Assembly (NCBI RefSeq): GCF_005239225.2
Contig: NC_133294.1
Coordinates: forward strand, 3,844,001 to 3,908,000
Direction of reading: 5' to 3'
Length of the DNA stretch: 64,000 nt
Source of the DNA: Populus alba
Taxonomy: Eukaryota > Streptophyta > Magnoliopsida > Malpighiales > Salicaceae
Numbering within the stretch: position 1 is the first letter of the stretch; each line of letters starts with the position of its first letter. Positions 46,929 through 58,935 of the stretch are shown in pieces. The notes beneath the pieces are model-generated. The model was not told where the DNA came from. It was given only the letters and a program-made list of their open reading frames with translations, and did no database searches. The position numbers and the translations under genes were made by a program.

Positions 46929-47757
46929 ACTTGTGTAGGGTTATATTGATAACCGTGCCCCCGTCAAAACCTCCATTTTACACCACAAAGAGACTAGAGG
47001 CAGATTTCTTTCGTGGCTGGTTTCTCATATTTCCTCGATTTGATCGTTCATATTTTTTTTTCTCGCAACTTTGGCTCTCTCTCTCTCTCTCCTTTTTCTT
47101 CTTTGCCAGTAATGGCAGTGGCAGTGCAAGAAAAGAGGGAGGTAGAGACTTGAGTTTTCATTGGGAAGGTAAAGTTTTGGAACAGTCCCTCAAAGATAAC
47201 CCAAATATTTCCTTTCATTTTACCATCTATCAACCCACCGCCACACCTGCTGCTGCTGCTGCTGCTCTCTCTCTCCCTCTCTCTCGCGTGCACTCTGCTA
47301 TTACCCCTTTCTTTTTAAAGACCAGAAACTCACTCGCTCCTCACTCATTTTCCAAAGGAAATCTGTGCAGTCTTTTTTGGCAGACAGAGACTCTTATCTC
47401 GCTTGCCAAGATAGCACCAAACCCTCTTACCAACATATAACAAGATACTGACTCTTTTGCTACTTCTATCTACACTATAACTATTTAGGATTTCTCTGAA
47501 AAAGTCTGGTCTTTGAAGCATAAATCCCGGGAGGGCACTGCACAATACTAATACTACACCCCACTTTTTGAGCAAAGAAAATACAAGGTTTTGCATAGGT
47601 AGGTGGGAAGAAAAAGAGAGGAGAAGAGAGAGAGAGGGGGGGGGGGATGGGGTTAAAATTTGTAGTACTACTACTAATACTTCACTAGTAGCTACCAAGT
47701 TGCAAGGCACACAAGTGAACAACTAAGAAAAAGATAAGATAGTGAGAGAGAGAGATA
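46600..47757 (+). promoter_or_regulatory. Promoter and 5' UTR region of the STM-type KNOX gene
   Basis: Base composition becomes less AT-rich at about 46610. CCCTAGGGTTAAGG near 46756 carries a telo-box-like AACCCTA complement. A GA microsatellite at about 46894-46923 and CT tracts at about 47077-47092 and 47270-47286 are typical of long plant 5' leaders. The 5' UTR could be several hundred nucleotides and contains G-runs near 47636-47646. The transcription start is not defined by the sequence. Confidence 0.5.
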
Positions 47758-50700
47758 ATGGAGGGAGGTGGTGGTGATGGTGGTTCAAGTACCACTTCAT
47801 GTATGATGGCTTTTGGAGACAACAGCAATGGACTTTGCCCTATGATGATGATGACGCCTCTCATGTCTTCTTCGTCTTCTGCTCATCATCATCATCATCA
47901 TCATCGGGCTAATGAGGGCGATTCGTCAATATCAAATACCTTATTCCTTCCTCTACCTCCTACAAACAATCAAGGCCATAACCGTATCCATAGTAATGCT
48001 AGTGGCTCTTCTTCTATGATTATTGACGATCACAACCACAACAACACTGTCACTGCTACTGGGTGTTATTTCATGGATAACAATGATGGTAGTAGTTCTT
48101 CTGTGAAGGCCAAAATTATGGCTCATCCTCACTACCATCGTCTCCTTGCTGCCTATGCTAATTGTCAGAAGGTGAAGAACGAAGCTGAATTTCCAGTCTC
48201 TGGAACCCTATTAACTAAACACCCCAAACCCATAAATATATATGTGTTTCTTCCTGCTCTCATGCATACCTAGTAGCAACACTCTTTCTCTTGTGGAAGT
48301 AGACTAGCCCAGTTATCCTCAAATTTTGCCATAAGTTCTTGTAATTATGGATCTAAGAAGTAAACATCTCCCAAATCCTAGATTTTTTCGGGGTTCTTTT
48401 GATGCATCCAAGAAAAATTCTGTTGCAAAGAAAGTGAGAGGTCAAACCCTTTTAAGCAAATACACATGATAGAGACATGAGCTTAATTAGTTCTTCTCTT
48501 TCCTTCATTCCTCTTTCATTCATGGGATATAAATATATATCTCTCACACATGTCAGTATTTCTTCAGGTTGGAGCACCACCTGAAGTGGTGGCTAGGCTA
48601 GAAGAAGCTTGCGCATCGGCTGGTTCTATGGCCCCCGCTAACACAGGCTGCATCGGCGAAGATCCAGCCCTTGACCAATTCATGGAGGCTTACTGTGAGA
48701 TGCTGACCAAGTATGAGCAAGAGCTCTCTAAACCCTTAAAGGAAGCCATGCTTTTTCTTCAGAGGGTTGAGTGTCAATTCAAAGCTCTCACTGTTTCCTC
48801 TCCAATTTCTGGTGATCATAACCTCTCCCTCTACCCCCACCCCCACCCTTTCCCCTCTCTTTCTTTCCTTCTCTCGGTGTGTTAAGGTCTTTGAGCTCCA
48901 AATTAAAATATATTTTACTTGTTTATTATTGTTGATTTGATTCTTTATTAAAATACTAATAGGACTTCATGCATGTGTTTGTTTCCAAGAAGGATTAATT
49001 AACAACATCGAAGAGCTTGTTTCCCAAAGTGGGTGCTATTATATTCATTTCCCTGGCATGTACATTTTTTTTTCTTTCCCTAGATGCAACTGTTTGAGGT
49101 GGTATGGTATCCATAGAGAAGACGGTCTTTCTTGCTGAACATCGATGGGGTGGTAGGGTTAATGTTCTCTGATTTGATTCTCTTCTCGGTGCTTGTGTAT
49201 TTTGTTTTGTTTTTCTTCAATTCTACTTCCTGTATTGGTAGATATTGGCCCATTTATTTCCAATCAATATTGTACTAGTACTGTTGTTGATGTTGTTGAA
49301 AGCTAGGTTCTTATAATTTATATGCGTTTTTGCCAGACAATTGTAAGTACTTTTGGAGATTGCTAGTTTAATATCTGGCTGCTAGAGTCTCGATTGCATA
49401 GAAGATTCTTCGTAGAAAGCAACTCATACATCTGGCTGATAAGATGGCAATTGCAGGGCTTAGATGTTTAAAGTTTTGAAAATAGATGAGATACACAGGT
49501 GATCATATTTTAGTGAGTTGAGGGATAATAGTGTTCATATTTTTAGGGTTCCTTGAGAATTTTAGTGTTCATATTATGGATCACGAGCTTAAAACATTTA
49601 AGGATGACAGAAACACGGATGGGGGTAATGCGATTAGAGGCTGATCAGTATGGACTTGTGATGCGTGAAGGAGATCTGCATCCATTGTAAAAGGACCTTT
49701 TCTCTAGTGGTTGTGTATTTTATGGAAGTCAGAACAGCTTGTAGTGTGTTCTTTTGTTCTTTTGACAGCAAAGTCACTAGTTTTGCTGGAATTGGAGTAG
49801 GTTCTCCCATAGGATACCTAAATCACAATACATGTCAAGGGACTAAATTTGATTCACAATCTTTCATTTATTTTTCATAAGGAACTGTAGTGATAACCGT
49901 GTATTTAAGGGACGAAACTTCTTGAAGGGAGTTGTGGTTGTCTCTACCTGTTGAAAGATTTCTGTAATACAACTAATAATTTCTTAGCTAAATTAGAGTT
50001 ATATGAAGCTGTGAGAACTTATTTCCAACCTTATAAGGTAATTTTCTTCGTATAATGAGTGATGTGTGTTAATGTTGCATCTAGGTAGAATTTCTTGGTC
50101 TATCTGGTTCTGCATGGGCAATAATGCAGTCCTCTATGGATTAACATGTATGCATATATTCTTCTTACTTTGTTGGCTTCGGAGCAAGATATACTGAGTC
50201 GGAAAACAAGCACTTATAGGCCTCTAATGGACTTGGACTGTTAGTAAATCCATTTGTTGTAATTAAAATGCAATCCGTTTCATTTGCATCTCCTAAATAT
50301 TAATGGACTTCATTCATGCTCCCTAGTTGTTACAGTGATACTGCCATGATTCTTTAGTTATAATGTAGGATCGCATGAGCGTGAACAAGGTGTAAGAGTT
50401 TCTGGAGTGTTTTTCAATCTTATCAACGAAACCCTAGTCTGTCTGATGAATTTTTCCAAGTCGGTACAATGATGAATTTCTTAGTGCTAGAACGGTGCAG
50501 AACTTGTATTCAGATTATCTCTTCTTTTCCCTCTGCAAATATAGGGCAAATTCATAATGAGGTAGTATATGTAGAGTTTTGTCGATCTATATTCATGAAG
50601 CCTTCCTCATTGATGCAAGGATATCTTTCGTTGTCTTATGTTATTGCTCTTTTTATATACCTTTTAGATAAATGGTTGTTTGATTAGAGTTATAAGGATG

Positions 50701-51960
50701 GTTCATCAGAATCAGATTCATTGAATTTGTTACTGTCTGTCTCTTTCCTTGTAATTCATGAAAAAAGTAGGAAAGGATAGGACCAGAAAATACATTTGAA
50801 GGACTAGCTTCCCTCTTTTTCAAGAAAATGGGTGAAGTTTAAATAATTGTATGTTTCCATATGTAAGTGGTAATGGAGCAAGGTTTTTCTGTTGCAGCAG
50901 CAGTATGGATGCTGCTTTACTGTCTTTCAACACAATTACTACGAAAATATCATGCTAGTTGCCGCAGTAACTTTTCATGGGATATTTTAATGCGTTTTGA
51001 GCTGCTAACTCATTTGTGTTGTCATCAGGTTGTGGTGATGGCAATGATAGGAATGTGTCATCTGAAGAAGAGGTTGATGTGAATAACAACTTCATAGATC
51101 CTCAAGCTGAAGATCAAGAACTGAAGGGTCAGCTACTTCGCAGGTACAGTGGATATTTAGGGAGTCTCAAGCAGGAATTCATGAAAAAGAGAAAGAAAGG
51201 GAAGTTACCGAAAGAAGCCAGGCAACAGCTGCTAGATTGGTGGAGCAGGCATTACAAATGGCCATATCCATCGGTATGTATGGTTTTTATCATCTAACCT
51301 CGTCAATGCCATACTTTGTTGCGCCTTAGTGTAAGAATTAGAAGCCGGGGAAGCTTTTATGTCCCTCTTCATGTCACAGCACCGTAAAAGCTGATTTTTC
51401 TCCTCTCCTTTCTCTCATCACTGGCTTCTGTTGCATCCGACAAGTGGTTAATGAAGACTTTTAGTGGATCTAAATTAACCCTTGTTTGCTTCCCCTCGGT
51501 TAATTACCTCTTGGTTTAGATTTCCTTGTTTTTTCAAAGATGTTTTTGGTGGCTGCGGATGATTCTCAAACCTTTTCTTACATATTTGTTTGTGCCGAGT
51601 GGAATTTTATTTAAAGTGCAAACTATAAGTAATTCAACTCTTGTAAGTAGGTAGTTAAATAGTTCATCACTTTGTGTCGGAGATTACATTATGTTTGACA
51701 ATTGTTTATGTATATTTTTGTTCATAGATTTTTTTAGCTATTTTATGTGTCAACAGGAGTCGCAGAAGCTGGCCCTTGCTGAATCCACTGGTCTGGATCA
51801 GAAGCAAATAAACAACTGGTTCATTAACCAAAGGAAACGACACTGGAAACCATCGGAAGACATGCAGTTTGTGGTGATGGATGCCGGCCATCCTCATTAC
51901 TACATGGATAATGTTTTGGGCAATCCTTTCCCAATGGACATCTCTCCCACACTGCTTTGA
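47758..51960 (+). CDS. STM: Class I KNOX homeodomain protein, SHOOT MERISTEMLESS / ARBORKNOX1 type
   Basis: Exons are 47758-48171, 48568-48811, 51029-51273 and 51757-51960, all GT-AG and in phase, giving 368 aa. The N-terminus [19 protein letters not shown] and the C-terminus [20 protein letters not shown] match the STM subgroup as I recall it, beyond KNAT1, KNAT2 or KNAT6. A His run of seven (about 47881-47904) precedes a Ser/Asn-rich stretch. KNOX1 is about residues 115-158 and KNOX2 about 168-213. ELK is about 250-271 ([20 protein letters not shown]). The TALE homeodomain is about 272-334, with the three-residue-extension PYP (WPYPS) and [10 protein letters not shown]. The protein is a nuclear transcription factor that pairs with BELL proteins to keep shoot and vascular cambium meristems undifferentiated. 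Intron 2 is about 2.2 kb. Intron 3 lies inside the homeodomain, as in other KNOX genes. The gene is intact. Confidence 0.95.
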
Positions 51961-54125
51961 AGATCATGCATGGTACATGATTGATCTTCACCGCTGGAAT
52001 GCAAGTGAAATTCTTCACACGCTTGCCCCATTTGACGTGCAAATTATATATTTGTGTACTTTTATGCATCCGGAGGCTATCTAATGTAGTTGAATGTTGT
52101 GAAACTAGCCCGTCTCTTAATTATATAGATATATATATATAGTATAGTAATGTTCTCCACTCTCAAGTGTTGTTTATAGATGGGTGTGGGTGCCTGGCTC
52201 CTGCTAGGTTAAGACTCTCAGGGCATAAAGAAATGCCATTTCTTGACTGGGGGCTCCTCGCTATTATACTTGCATGAATCATATACCGCTTATGCCTGTT
52301 CCGGGGCCATGGATATCAAATTGAAGCTCACGCGTGTTCTATGTTAATCATCGGTGCATTGCTCCATTCCCCGTTTACACTGGAGTCTTTTTTGGCTGAA
52401 ATGAACTCTTGCTCATGCGATAGTTCATATTTATGAAGTTTTCATGTCAAGTCTTTATTGTTTCTAGTGTTGATCATCATGTTATGGGTCTGCTTTTTCA
52501 TGTCCTTGTGGAAGTCTTAAAACTTCCTATATGTGAATTCGATTACAGACTCATTTACTTTCGACAAAATTTTGGGATCTAGTCTGGAAAAGGGGGCCGT
52601 ATCTGGTGACTTGGTAGGGGTCCGGACCAGGCTTCGAAGGGTCGAGTTGCAGGGCTAGATCTAGTTTAATGCCTATATCTGTCACAATGTATATAGGGGC
52701 AAGAGAATTTACTAGATTCTCATTTGATAATGCACGAGCAATGTAAAATTCCTGCTACATCCACAGCACTCGTAAGATGGTTTATTTGGATTTTGAACTT
52801 GGATTTGATTGGAATTTTACGTTACAGTTTATTTAGAAAGAAAAGGGGATTGGAATATCTGCTACAAGGAAGCAAGATTGATAAGTAAATTTTTTCAGAA
52901 TGATACTGATCTTACTATAATCCATTCTCACACGAATTTCAATAATTGAATCTATGGGATCCCCCAGTTGAATCCATACAATTAATTTCTTTGGAAAGAT
53001 TAAATAAGTGAATAAAATCCAATCAAACTACTTCAGTACAAATTTCCAAGAAAAAACCTCTTGTAATTTTAATTTATTGCAATAATACTCTTATCAATCC
53101 ATTACAAGCTCTATAATAATCTAATTGATTCTTCATGCCTGTTGACTTCTATAATTATAATTATTGGCTTTGTTATGGGTTTTTGTTTTTCTAATAATTA
53201 GCTTTATATTTTTTAGAATAATTAATTTGAATATTTTGTATAGTACTGAAAAGACTTTGATGCATACATCCAGCTAATCAGAAATTCTTTTCATCTATAT
53301 AATATACTTACTTTCATTGATCTGTAATTGTTTTGAAAGAAAATGGATTTTCTTCCCTTCTCTTAGATGCTCTACCAATGCATTTATTAAATTCATAATT
53401 TCATCTTATAATACCTAAAAAGTAACTACAGAAATCATAATAAAACTTAACTTTAAATTTTCCTCCAATACCTCATTTACCAATACTATATATCTAGTAC
53501 CTATAATAACATAATATTTTTCATAACCTAGATAAAATAACTTCAATGCTAACATTTCTTTTTTGAAGAAAAAAAATATTATTTCTATTGATGGCAAACA
53601 AAGTATAAATAGATCAATATCATGCTTGCTAACACTTTATTATCATGCATACTCGAGTATTATCATCTAAATATCATGAAATAATGCATCATACGATTTG
53701 ACTGGACATGCTTTATGCATTCTTATTGCAATTTTCCATTTGAAAAAAAACCCATAAAGAAACTTCTATTTGAAAAAAGATGCTTTCATTAAATTGAAAA
53801 TGGATGATTTTTTGATCCATTTGAAATTACAAACTAATTCTTGAATGAAGGGTTATTTTTATCACCACTCTCTATATTGCATATTTCCTAGTTATAAAAT
53901 TTGGGCCAATCTAATGGACCCAATAAAAAATCCGTTGACATGTAATCTGATAAACTTAAATAAAATCGTTTTAAAATTAATTGATTTTTTTTTGGTCATA
54001 ACAATATTCTTTTGATCATTGTTTTTTTATATTAAAATCCAAGTTAACTCCTTTAATTTGTAATCTAGACCTTGTCATGAGTGAATTCAATAATCAGGTT
54101 TTAAAAGTGTGATATATTTTTTTAC
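51961..54125. other. 3' flank of STM and intergenic DNA
   Basis: Positions 51961 to about 52200 are the likely 3' UTR, with a TA run near 52127-52144. The rest has no supported gene. Positions 52180-52740 are less AT-rich but have no sustained frame; 52800-54125 is AT-rich. Confidence 0.5.
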
Positions 54126-54392
54126 CTAATGGGACCTTAAATAAAAAAAATTAAAAAAAAACAGCATATGTTTTGTTTGTGAAGGCGGTCCATAATCCTC
54201 AAAGGCTTCTTGTCAAGAGAGGAGGGGCCCATTAAACTTCCCACGAAACCCCGTTTTACCTAATGGGACCTCAAATAATAATAAAAAAAAATGTTGGCAT
54301 ATGTTTTGTTTCTGAAGGCAGCCCATAATCCTCAAAGGCTTCTTGTCAAGAGAGGAGTGGCCCATTAAACCTCCCACGAAATCCCATGGGAA
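54126..54392 (+). repeat. Tandem duplication of about 133 bp containing promoter-like elements
   Basis: Two adjacent units (54126 to about 54258 and about 54259-54392) both contain CATATGTTTTGTTT, AATCCTCAAAGGCTTCTTGT and GGCCCATTAAAC. GGCCCA/TGGGCC is the site II element common in promoters of plant ribosomal-protein and mitochondrial genes, which fits the L4 pseudogene starting at 54871. Confidence 0.8.
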
Positions 54393-54870
54393 GAAAGCTT
54401 TGAGGTTTTGTTCTGCTATTCTCCACTCCTCTCACCCACCCTTACAGTGCTTCCTTTCTCTCAAAAACGATCCTCTCCGGCTGGAGGACGATCGAACACT
54501 ATTAATCATTGGTCTCATTTCTACATTCAAGGTTTCATCTCACGGTACTCTCCTTTTTAACCCCAACAGATTCTGAGCTACCTTTGTATTCTTTGATGAA
54601 GCATTTTATCAAACACCTAGCAGTTATTATTATTATTATTATTATTATTTTTTCGTTTCCTTTAAGAAAGTTTGAAATTTTATTATCATAATTAATGGTC
54701 AATAATCCAATCAGGGTTTCAATATTCCTGTTTATTACTAGTATAAAAAAGTGAAAAATCTGAACTTTTTGAGTAATAGATGAACAGGTGAAGTGGCATT
54801 GGCCTGCCTGGATCAGTGGAGTTGTGTTTCTAGGTAGTTAGAGTTATGACTGTCAATTTCGAGAAGGATT

Positions 54871-56165
54871 ATGCGTTCTTTTGGATCCTTCTCTCGGCTT
54901 GGTCGCTGTGGTGATTCTTCTAGTCTCACCAGTCAATCATTTCGAGCTTCTCATGGTAAAGGAACTTGCTTTACTTGAATTTTTCTGTGTTTTTTTTTTT
55001 ATTTAGCTTTTTAGCTTTTTGTTTGAATTTTGTATCCTTCTCTCGGCTTGGTCGCTGTGGTGATTCATCTAGTCTCACCAGTCAATCATTTCGAGCTTCT
55101 AATGGTAAAGGAACTTGCTTTACTGGAATTTTTCTGGGATTTTTTTTTTTTTTAGATTTTTAGCTTTTTAGCTCTTTGTTTGAATTTTGATTGCCTTTGC
55201 TGTAGCAGATTTGTATGGCATTTTTCCGGGGATTGTTTATTTTCTGCTGAATCTTCTAGCTTTATCAAGGTTTGTTCTCATTGTTTGTAAATTTTTTCCT
55301 TCTTCGTCCACATCAAATTCTGAACCTGGAGGATGTGGGTTATTTATGTGCAGCTTGTCAAACTCGTTTTGGATTTGCATCGACTGATAAACTCATGAAT
55401 TGATGGTGTTGCATGTTTTAATGTAGGGTAGGGGGTCTTCCCTTGCTTATGGAAGGTTTCAACGTCTAACTGAACTTCTGAATCTACTGATGGATTGTTT
55501 CCTTCTGATTTATTATCTGCAAAGAATGTGGTAACGCCACAATGTGAGATAGGTACGGATTATGAAGAGAGTTTAAATTAATGGATTATGACAAATGTAG
55601 AACTCTCTTCCTAATCATATCATTGATAAAACCTGTTGGGTTTGTTTATTATGAAAAACTGTCTGATGACTTGCTAGTTTTTATCTTGCCATGTTTCATG
55701 AACCGTGACAAGTATTGTGTTCCTAAATGGATTAACTTTCATGTTCTTAAAAAAATCTGCTACCTGCACGTTAGGCCTTCCTCTTTATAAAGTGGATGCC
55801 TCCGATACTGGTATCAATTGAGTTGTCAACAGGGAACATATTCAACTAAAACAATCAGTGAGGTTAGTGGTACTGGAAGAAAGCCATATAGACAAAAGCG
55901 CACTGGCCAAGCAAGGTATGGAACGTTGCATTGGCCCCAGGTAAAGAGCCTCTTTCACCCTTGATGATCTTTGTTTTACTTGATTGTCAATGCTTCTTTA
56001 ACTTGAAGATCAGTTAGGTGGACCTAACATTAATGTTTGGATCACTGTTTTGAGGTGGTGCTGTTATGCACGGTCCTAAACCACAAAGTCATGCTATTGA
56101 ATTAAACAAGGTGAGGTGTTGGGGGTTGAAGATTGCTTTGTCAGCACGCGCAGCAGAAGGAAAGG
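54871..56165 (+). pseudogene. Mitochondrial ribosomal protein L4 (uL4) pseudogene
   Basis: Exon-like blocks are 54871 to about 54959 (MRSFGSFSRLGRCGDSSSLT, a presequence-like start ending at a GTAAAG donor), 55833-55940 ([20 protein letters not shown] to LHWPQ, after a CAACAG acceptor and before a GTAAAG donor), and about 56046-56165 (GGAVMHGPKPQSHAIELNK and GLKIALSARAAEGK). Bacterial-type L4 proteins share the GTG+KPYRQK and FRGG(A)VMHGPKPRSHA signatures. The Arg codon of FRGG is a TGA stop here (near 56051), a Lys is missing from LNKK, and no downstream exons were found. Retained introns indicate DNA duplication, not retroposition. The last position of each block is approximate. Confidence 0.8.
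54886..55183 (+). repeat. Tandem duplication of the L4 pseudogene first exon
   Basis: Units starting TCCTTCTCTCGGCTTGGTCG lie at 54886 and 55035, a period of 149 bp. Each carries the SFSRLGRCGDSSSLTSQSFR coding text, the GTAAAG donor and the following T-rich intron start. Confidence 0.85.
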
Positions 56166-58780
56166 CATGTCTCTCTGTCTCTGCGTCTTTGATTTTTGCA
56201 CATGCCCATTTTTTTTTCTTCAGCTTATGCTGGGAAAAATATAATTTTCACCCATGAATATGGATATTAGTGCTCCATATGTGTCATGTTCACTTGTGGT
56301 TGAGTATCCTTGTTGCCCCTGTTCGATGTGTGCTGCTACATGCTTTTCCTGTTCATAGCATTCATCTTATACACGGCGTTCTTAGTTCCCACCTTCTTTT
56401 TATGCAAGTATTCTCCAATGTTTCAAAAGTTCTTCAAGTTCTAATTTAAAATAACTATTGCAGATATGCTCGAACTTTTGCATTTTTCTATACAATTGGG
56501 TTACATATTCTGGTATTCACCTGTCTCTATCGAATTTCAGCTCTGAGCTATCTCAGGTGATCATTTGTCATTGCTTAATCAGTATCTACGTCTTTTTTTT
56601 TAGATTTCCTGCCAAATTATTAAAGATTGTGTCTTTGCAGTCATGGTGAGGCCTTCGATGGAGATAAAAAGCTGGACCTCCCACATGCACTCTAGTGTAT
56701 AATACGTTTCTCTGGTTTCTATTGATGAGACTGGACGAAATTGGTCGTCCATAAAAGTTCATCGGATGTATATGTAACAAAAGTGACTTGTGATCGACCT
56801 CTTTTTTTTTGTTTGACATCGCAATGAAAATAGCTGCATTTTTGTTCTTCTTCACCCATTCATTTGTGGGTGGATATCGTGAAGGCACTGAAGAATAGCT
56901 ATTAGGACTATTTGAATCTACTATAATTAGTGAAATCTGTATAAGGTTTGCTGTGTGACGCAGCTGATTATACCTCCTTGACCATGAAAGTGTCAAATTT
57001 GTGTACAAATTAATTTCCCAAGGGATGTTCTAGCGTTGTGTTCATTCCTGTAACTACGATCTTCTGAAATTTAAGATTCCTTGCCATTCGACGACTCCTG
57101 ATTACTAGCTTTTCCTGTTTATTGTCAGCAGATTCTCGTATCTTGCATGTGGGGAATCAGTCACCAAACAAAGGACGGTGAGAACATTCATGGGTGGTGA
57201 CTCGACGGACAGGTGAGAATATCATAGAAAAGAGACCATTTCTCCTTCACAGTGATGTCAAATGTCTACATATACAAACACCTACTTTAAAATTATTTAT
57301 TTTATGTTTCTTTCTTTCCTGTGTCTGTATTTTTTGGTTTCGTAACACCGAAAGAACAGCCAAATCTACTCAACGAGCCTCAGGATAAGCCATTCGATGA
57401 TTGATTTTCCTAATATATGCATTTCAAGATGAAATTTGTTGAGGTTGAATTGATACTCAATGCCACATGGAATCCCACTCAGGATTTTGCGTGTTGCTGA
57501 AGCTACAAGCTTGGCAACATAATGACCGTTGTCAGGTCAAGAACACAAGGCTTAAGAGTTGAAAAGGAACGGTTGGTAGGTCAGCATCGCATCGTAAATT
57601 GTGGGCATTTGATTTGGACACATCATACATGTTGAGAATACGTAAGGATCAATGTGCCTCCAATGGCCTAAGTTCACTCTTATGGGTCGCTTCTCATGCC
57701 AGGACAAGATGCCCTCGCAACTTTTTAAAATTCTATCATCATGTCAAGAAGGGTCTGACTATTCCGTGACAACATTGTTGATTAGAGACTAGGTTTGATT
57801 GAGTCTTTTTAATAGTTTTGATTTCAAAATGTCACAATTATAAAAAAAAATAATAGTGTTTCAACCAATTTATTTTTATAAAAATATTCGAACTTTATTA
57901 TTGAACATATAACTATACTAAATGATGAAATTTTAATTTAGATTGTATCTAAGTGGTTTTAAATTGAGTTTATATGATTGTGATTTTATCTTAGAAGAAT
58001 TAAGTATGCAAATTAGTGTTATTAAGCTTAGTTTAACTTGATTTTTAAATTAAATTAGAGGAGAGTTTATTCAATCAAACTTGATTGATTTGGTCAAATT
58101 TGAATAATATAATATAATTTTGAAATGATCTTAAAATAAAATAACATTATTAAATTTGATTTAGCTTGAATTTTAAATTAAATTAAATAAAAATTGATTC
58201 GGCATATTTAATTGATTTGTTATATCAACTTGTGATTTGATCAATTTAATCCAAACTTGGTTTGATTTGTTTTTAAAATAAAATATTAAAATAACATGAT
58301 TTTAAATTAAATTAAGTTAATCCAAAATTAACTTATTTAATATATAATAGGTGTTCTATAGTGTGATTAAAATTTTTTTTTACTTAAATTTTGATTATTT
58401 TAGTTTTTTTGGATTCGTTTTAATATATTAATATAAAAAATAAAATTTTAAAAATAAAAAAATTATTTTAAAAAAATAAAAAAATATTTTAAAAACATAA
58501 TATGTCTACATTAATAACTTTTATTTAATGATAAAAAAAAATAGATGGGATGGGACATAAAGACAAAACTAAGAAAAGACAATCCAATATTTACACAAAT
58601 TGGGTTGCATGGCAACACCCCATTGGCCAAAACCCAATGACAAAACTTAACCAAATACGAAACCAATCCTTAAACTCTTACAAGAAAAAGAAAATCCATA
58701 TCATTACAGCCAAACTACATAGCTTGTGGTTAATTAAGCTTACACACACACTAAAAAAAAAAAAAATGACACCGTAACAG
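56166..58780. other. Intergenic DNA between the L4 pseudogene and EBS
   Basis: I found no later exons of L4 and no other gene. Positions 57780-58540 are AT-rich, with a MITE-like stretch near 58340-58500. The short frames here have no recognisable domains. Confidence 0.5.
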
Positions 58781-58935
58781 GTCAAGGGTCACGGCATCTT
58801 CTCCTGTTGTCTTCTCTCTCTCTTCAATGTCAAGAAGCTAGGGTTTCTCTCCCTCCAAAATCTCCACTCCACTTTCTACCAAAATCCTACTTCATCAGTA
58901 TCAAGAAGAGAAGACACTTGAAGTCTTAAGGTCCC
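58781..58935 (+). promoter_or_regulatory. 5' leader of the EBS-type gene
   Basis: This pyrimidine-rich leader includes CTTCTCTCTCTCTTC and AGCTAGGGTTTCTC, the TAGGGTTT motif being typical of plant housekeeping leaders. An in-frame ATG at 58936 follows CCC. No upstream ATG competes strongly within about 70 nt, apart from CAATGTC at 58827. Confidence 0.45.

Noticed and set aside
46931..47440. 169-codon open frame upstream of STM
   Set aside because: It is low-complexity 5'-leader sequence (CT and GCT repeats), has no domain, and lacks a good ATG. It is better explained as the UTR.
48550..48885. 111-codon frame extending past STM exon 2
   Set aside because: The 3' part is intron read-through after the GT donor at 48812, and the 5' part precedes the acceptor at 48567.
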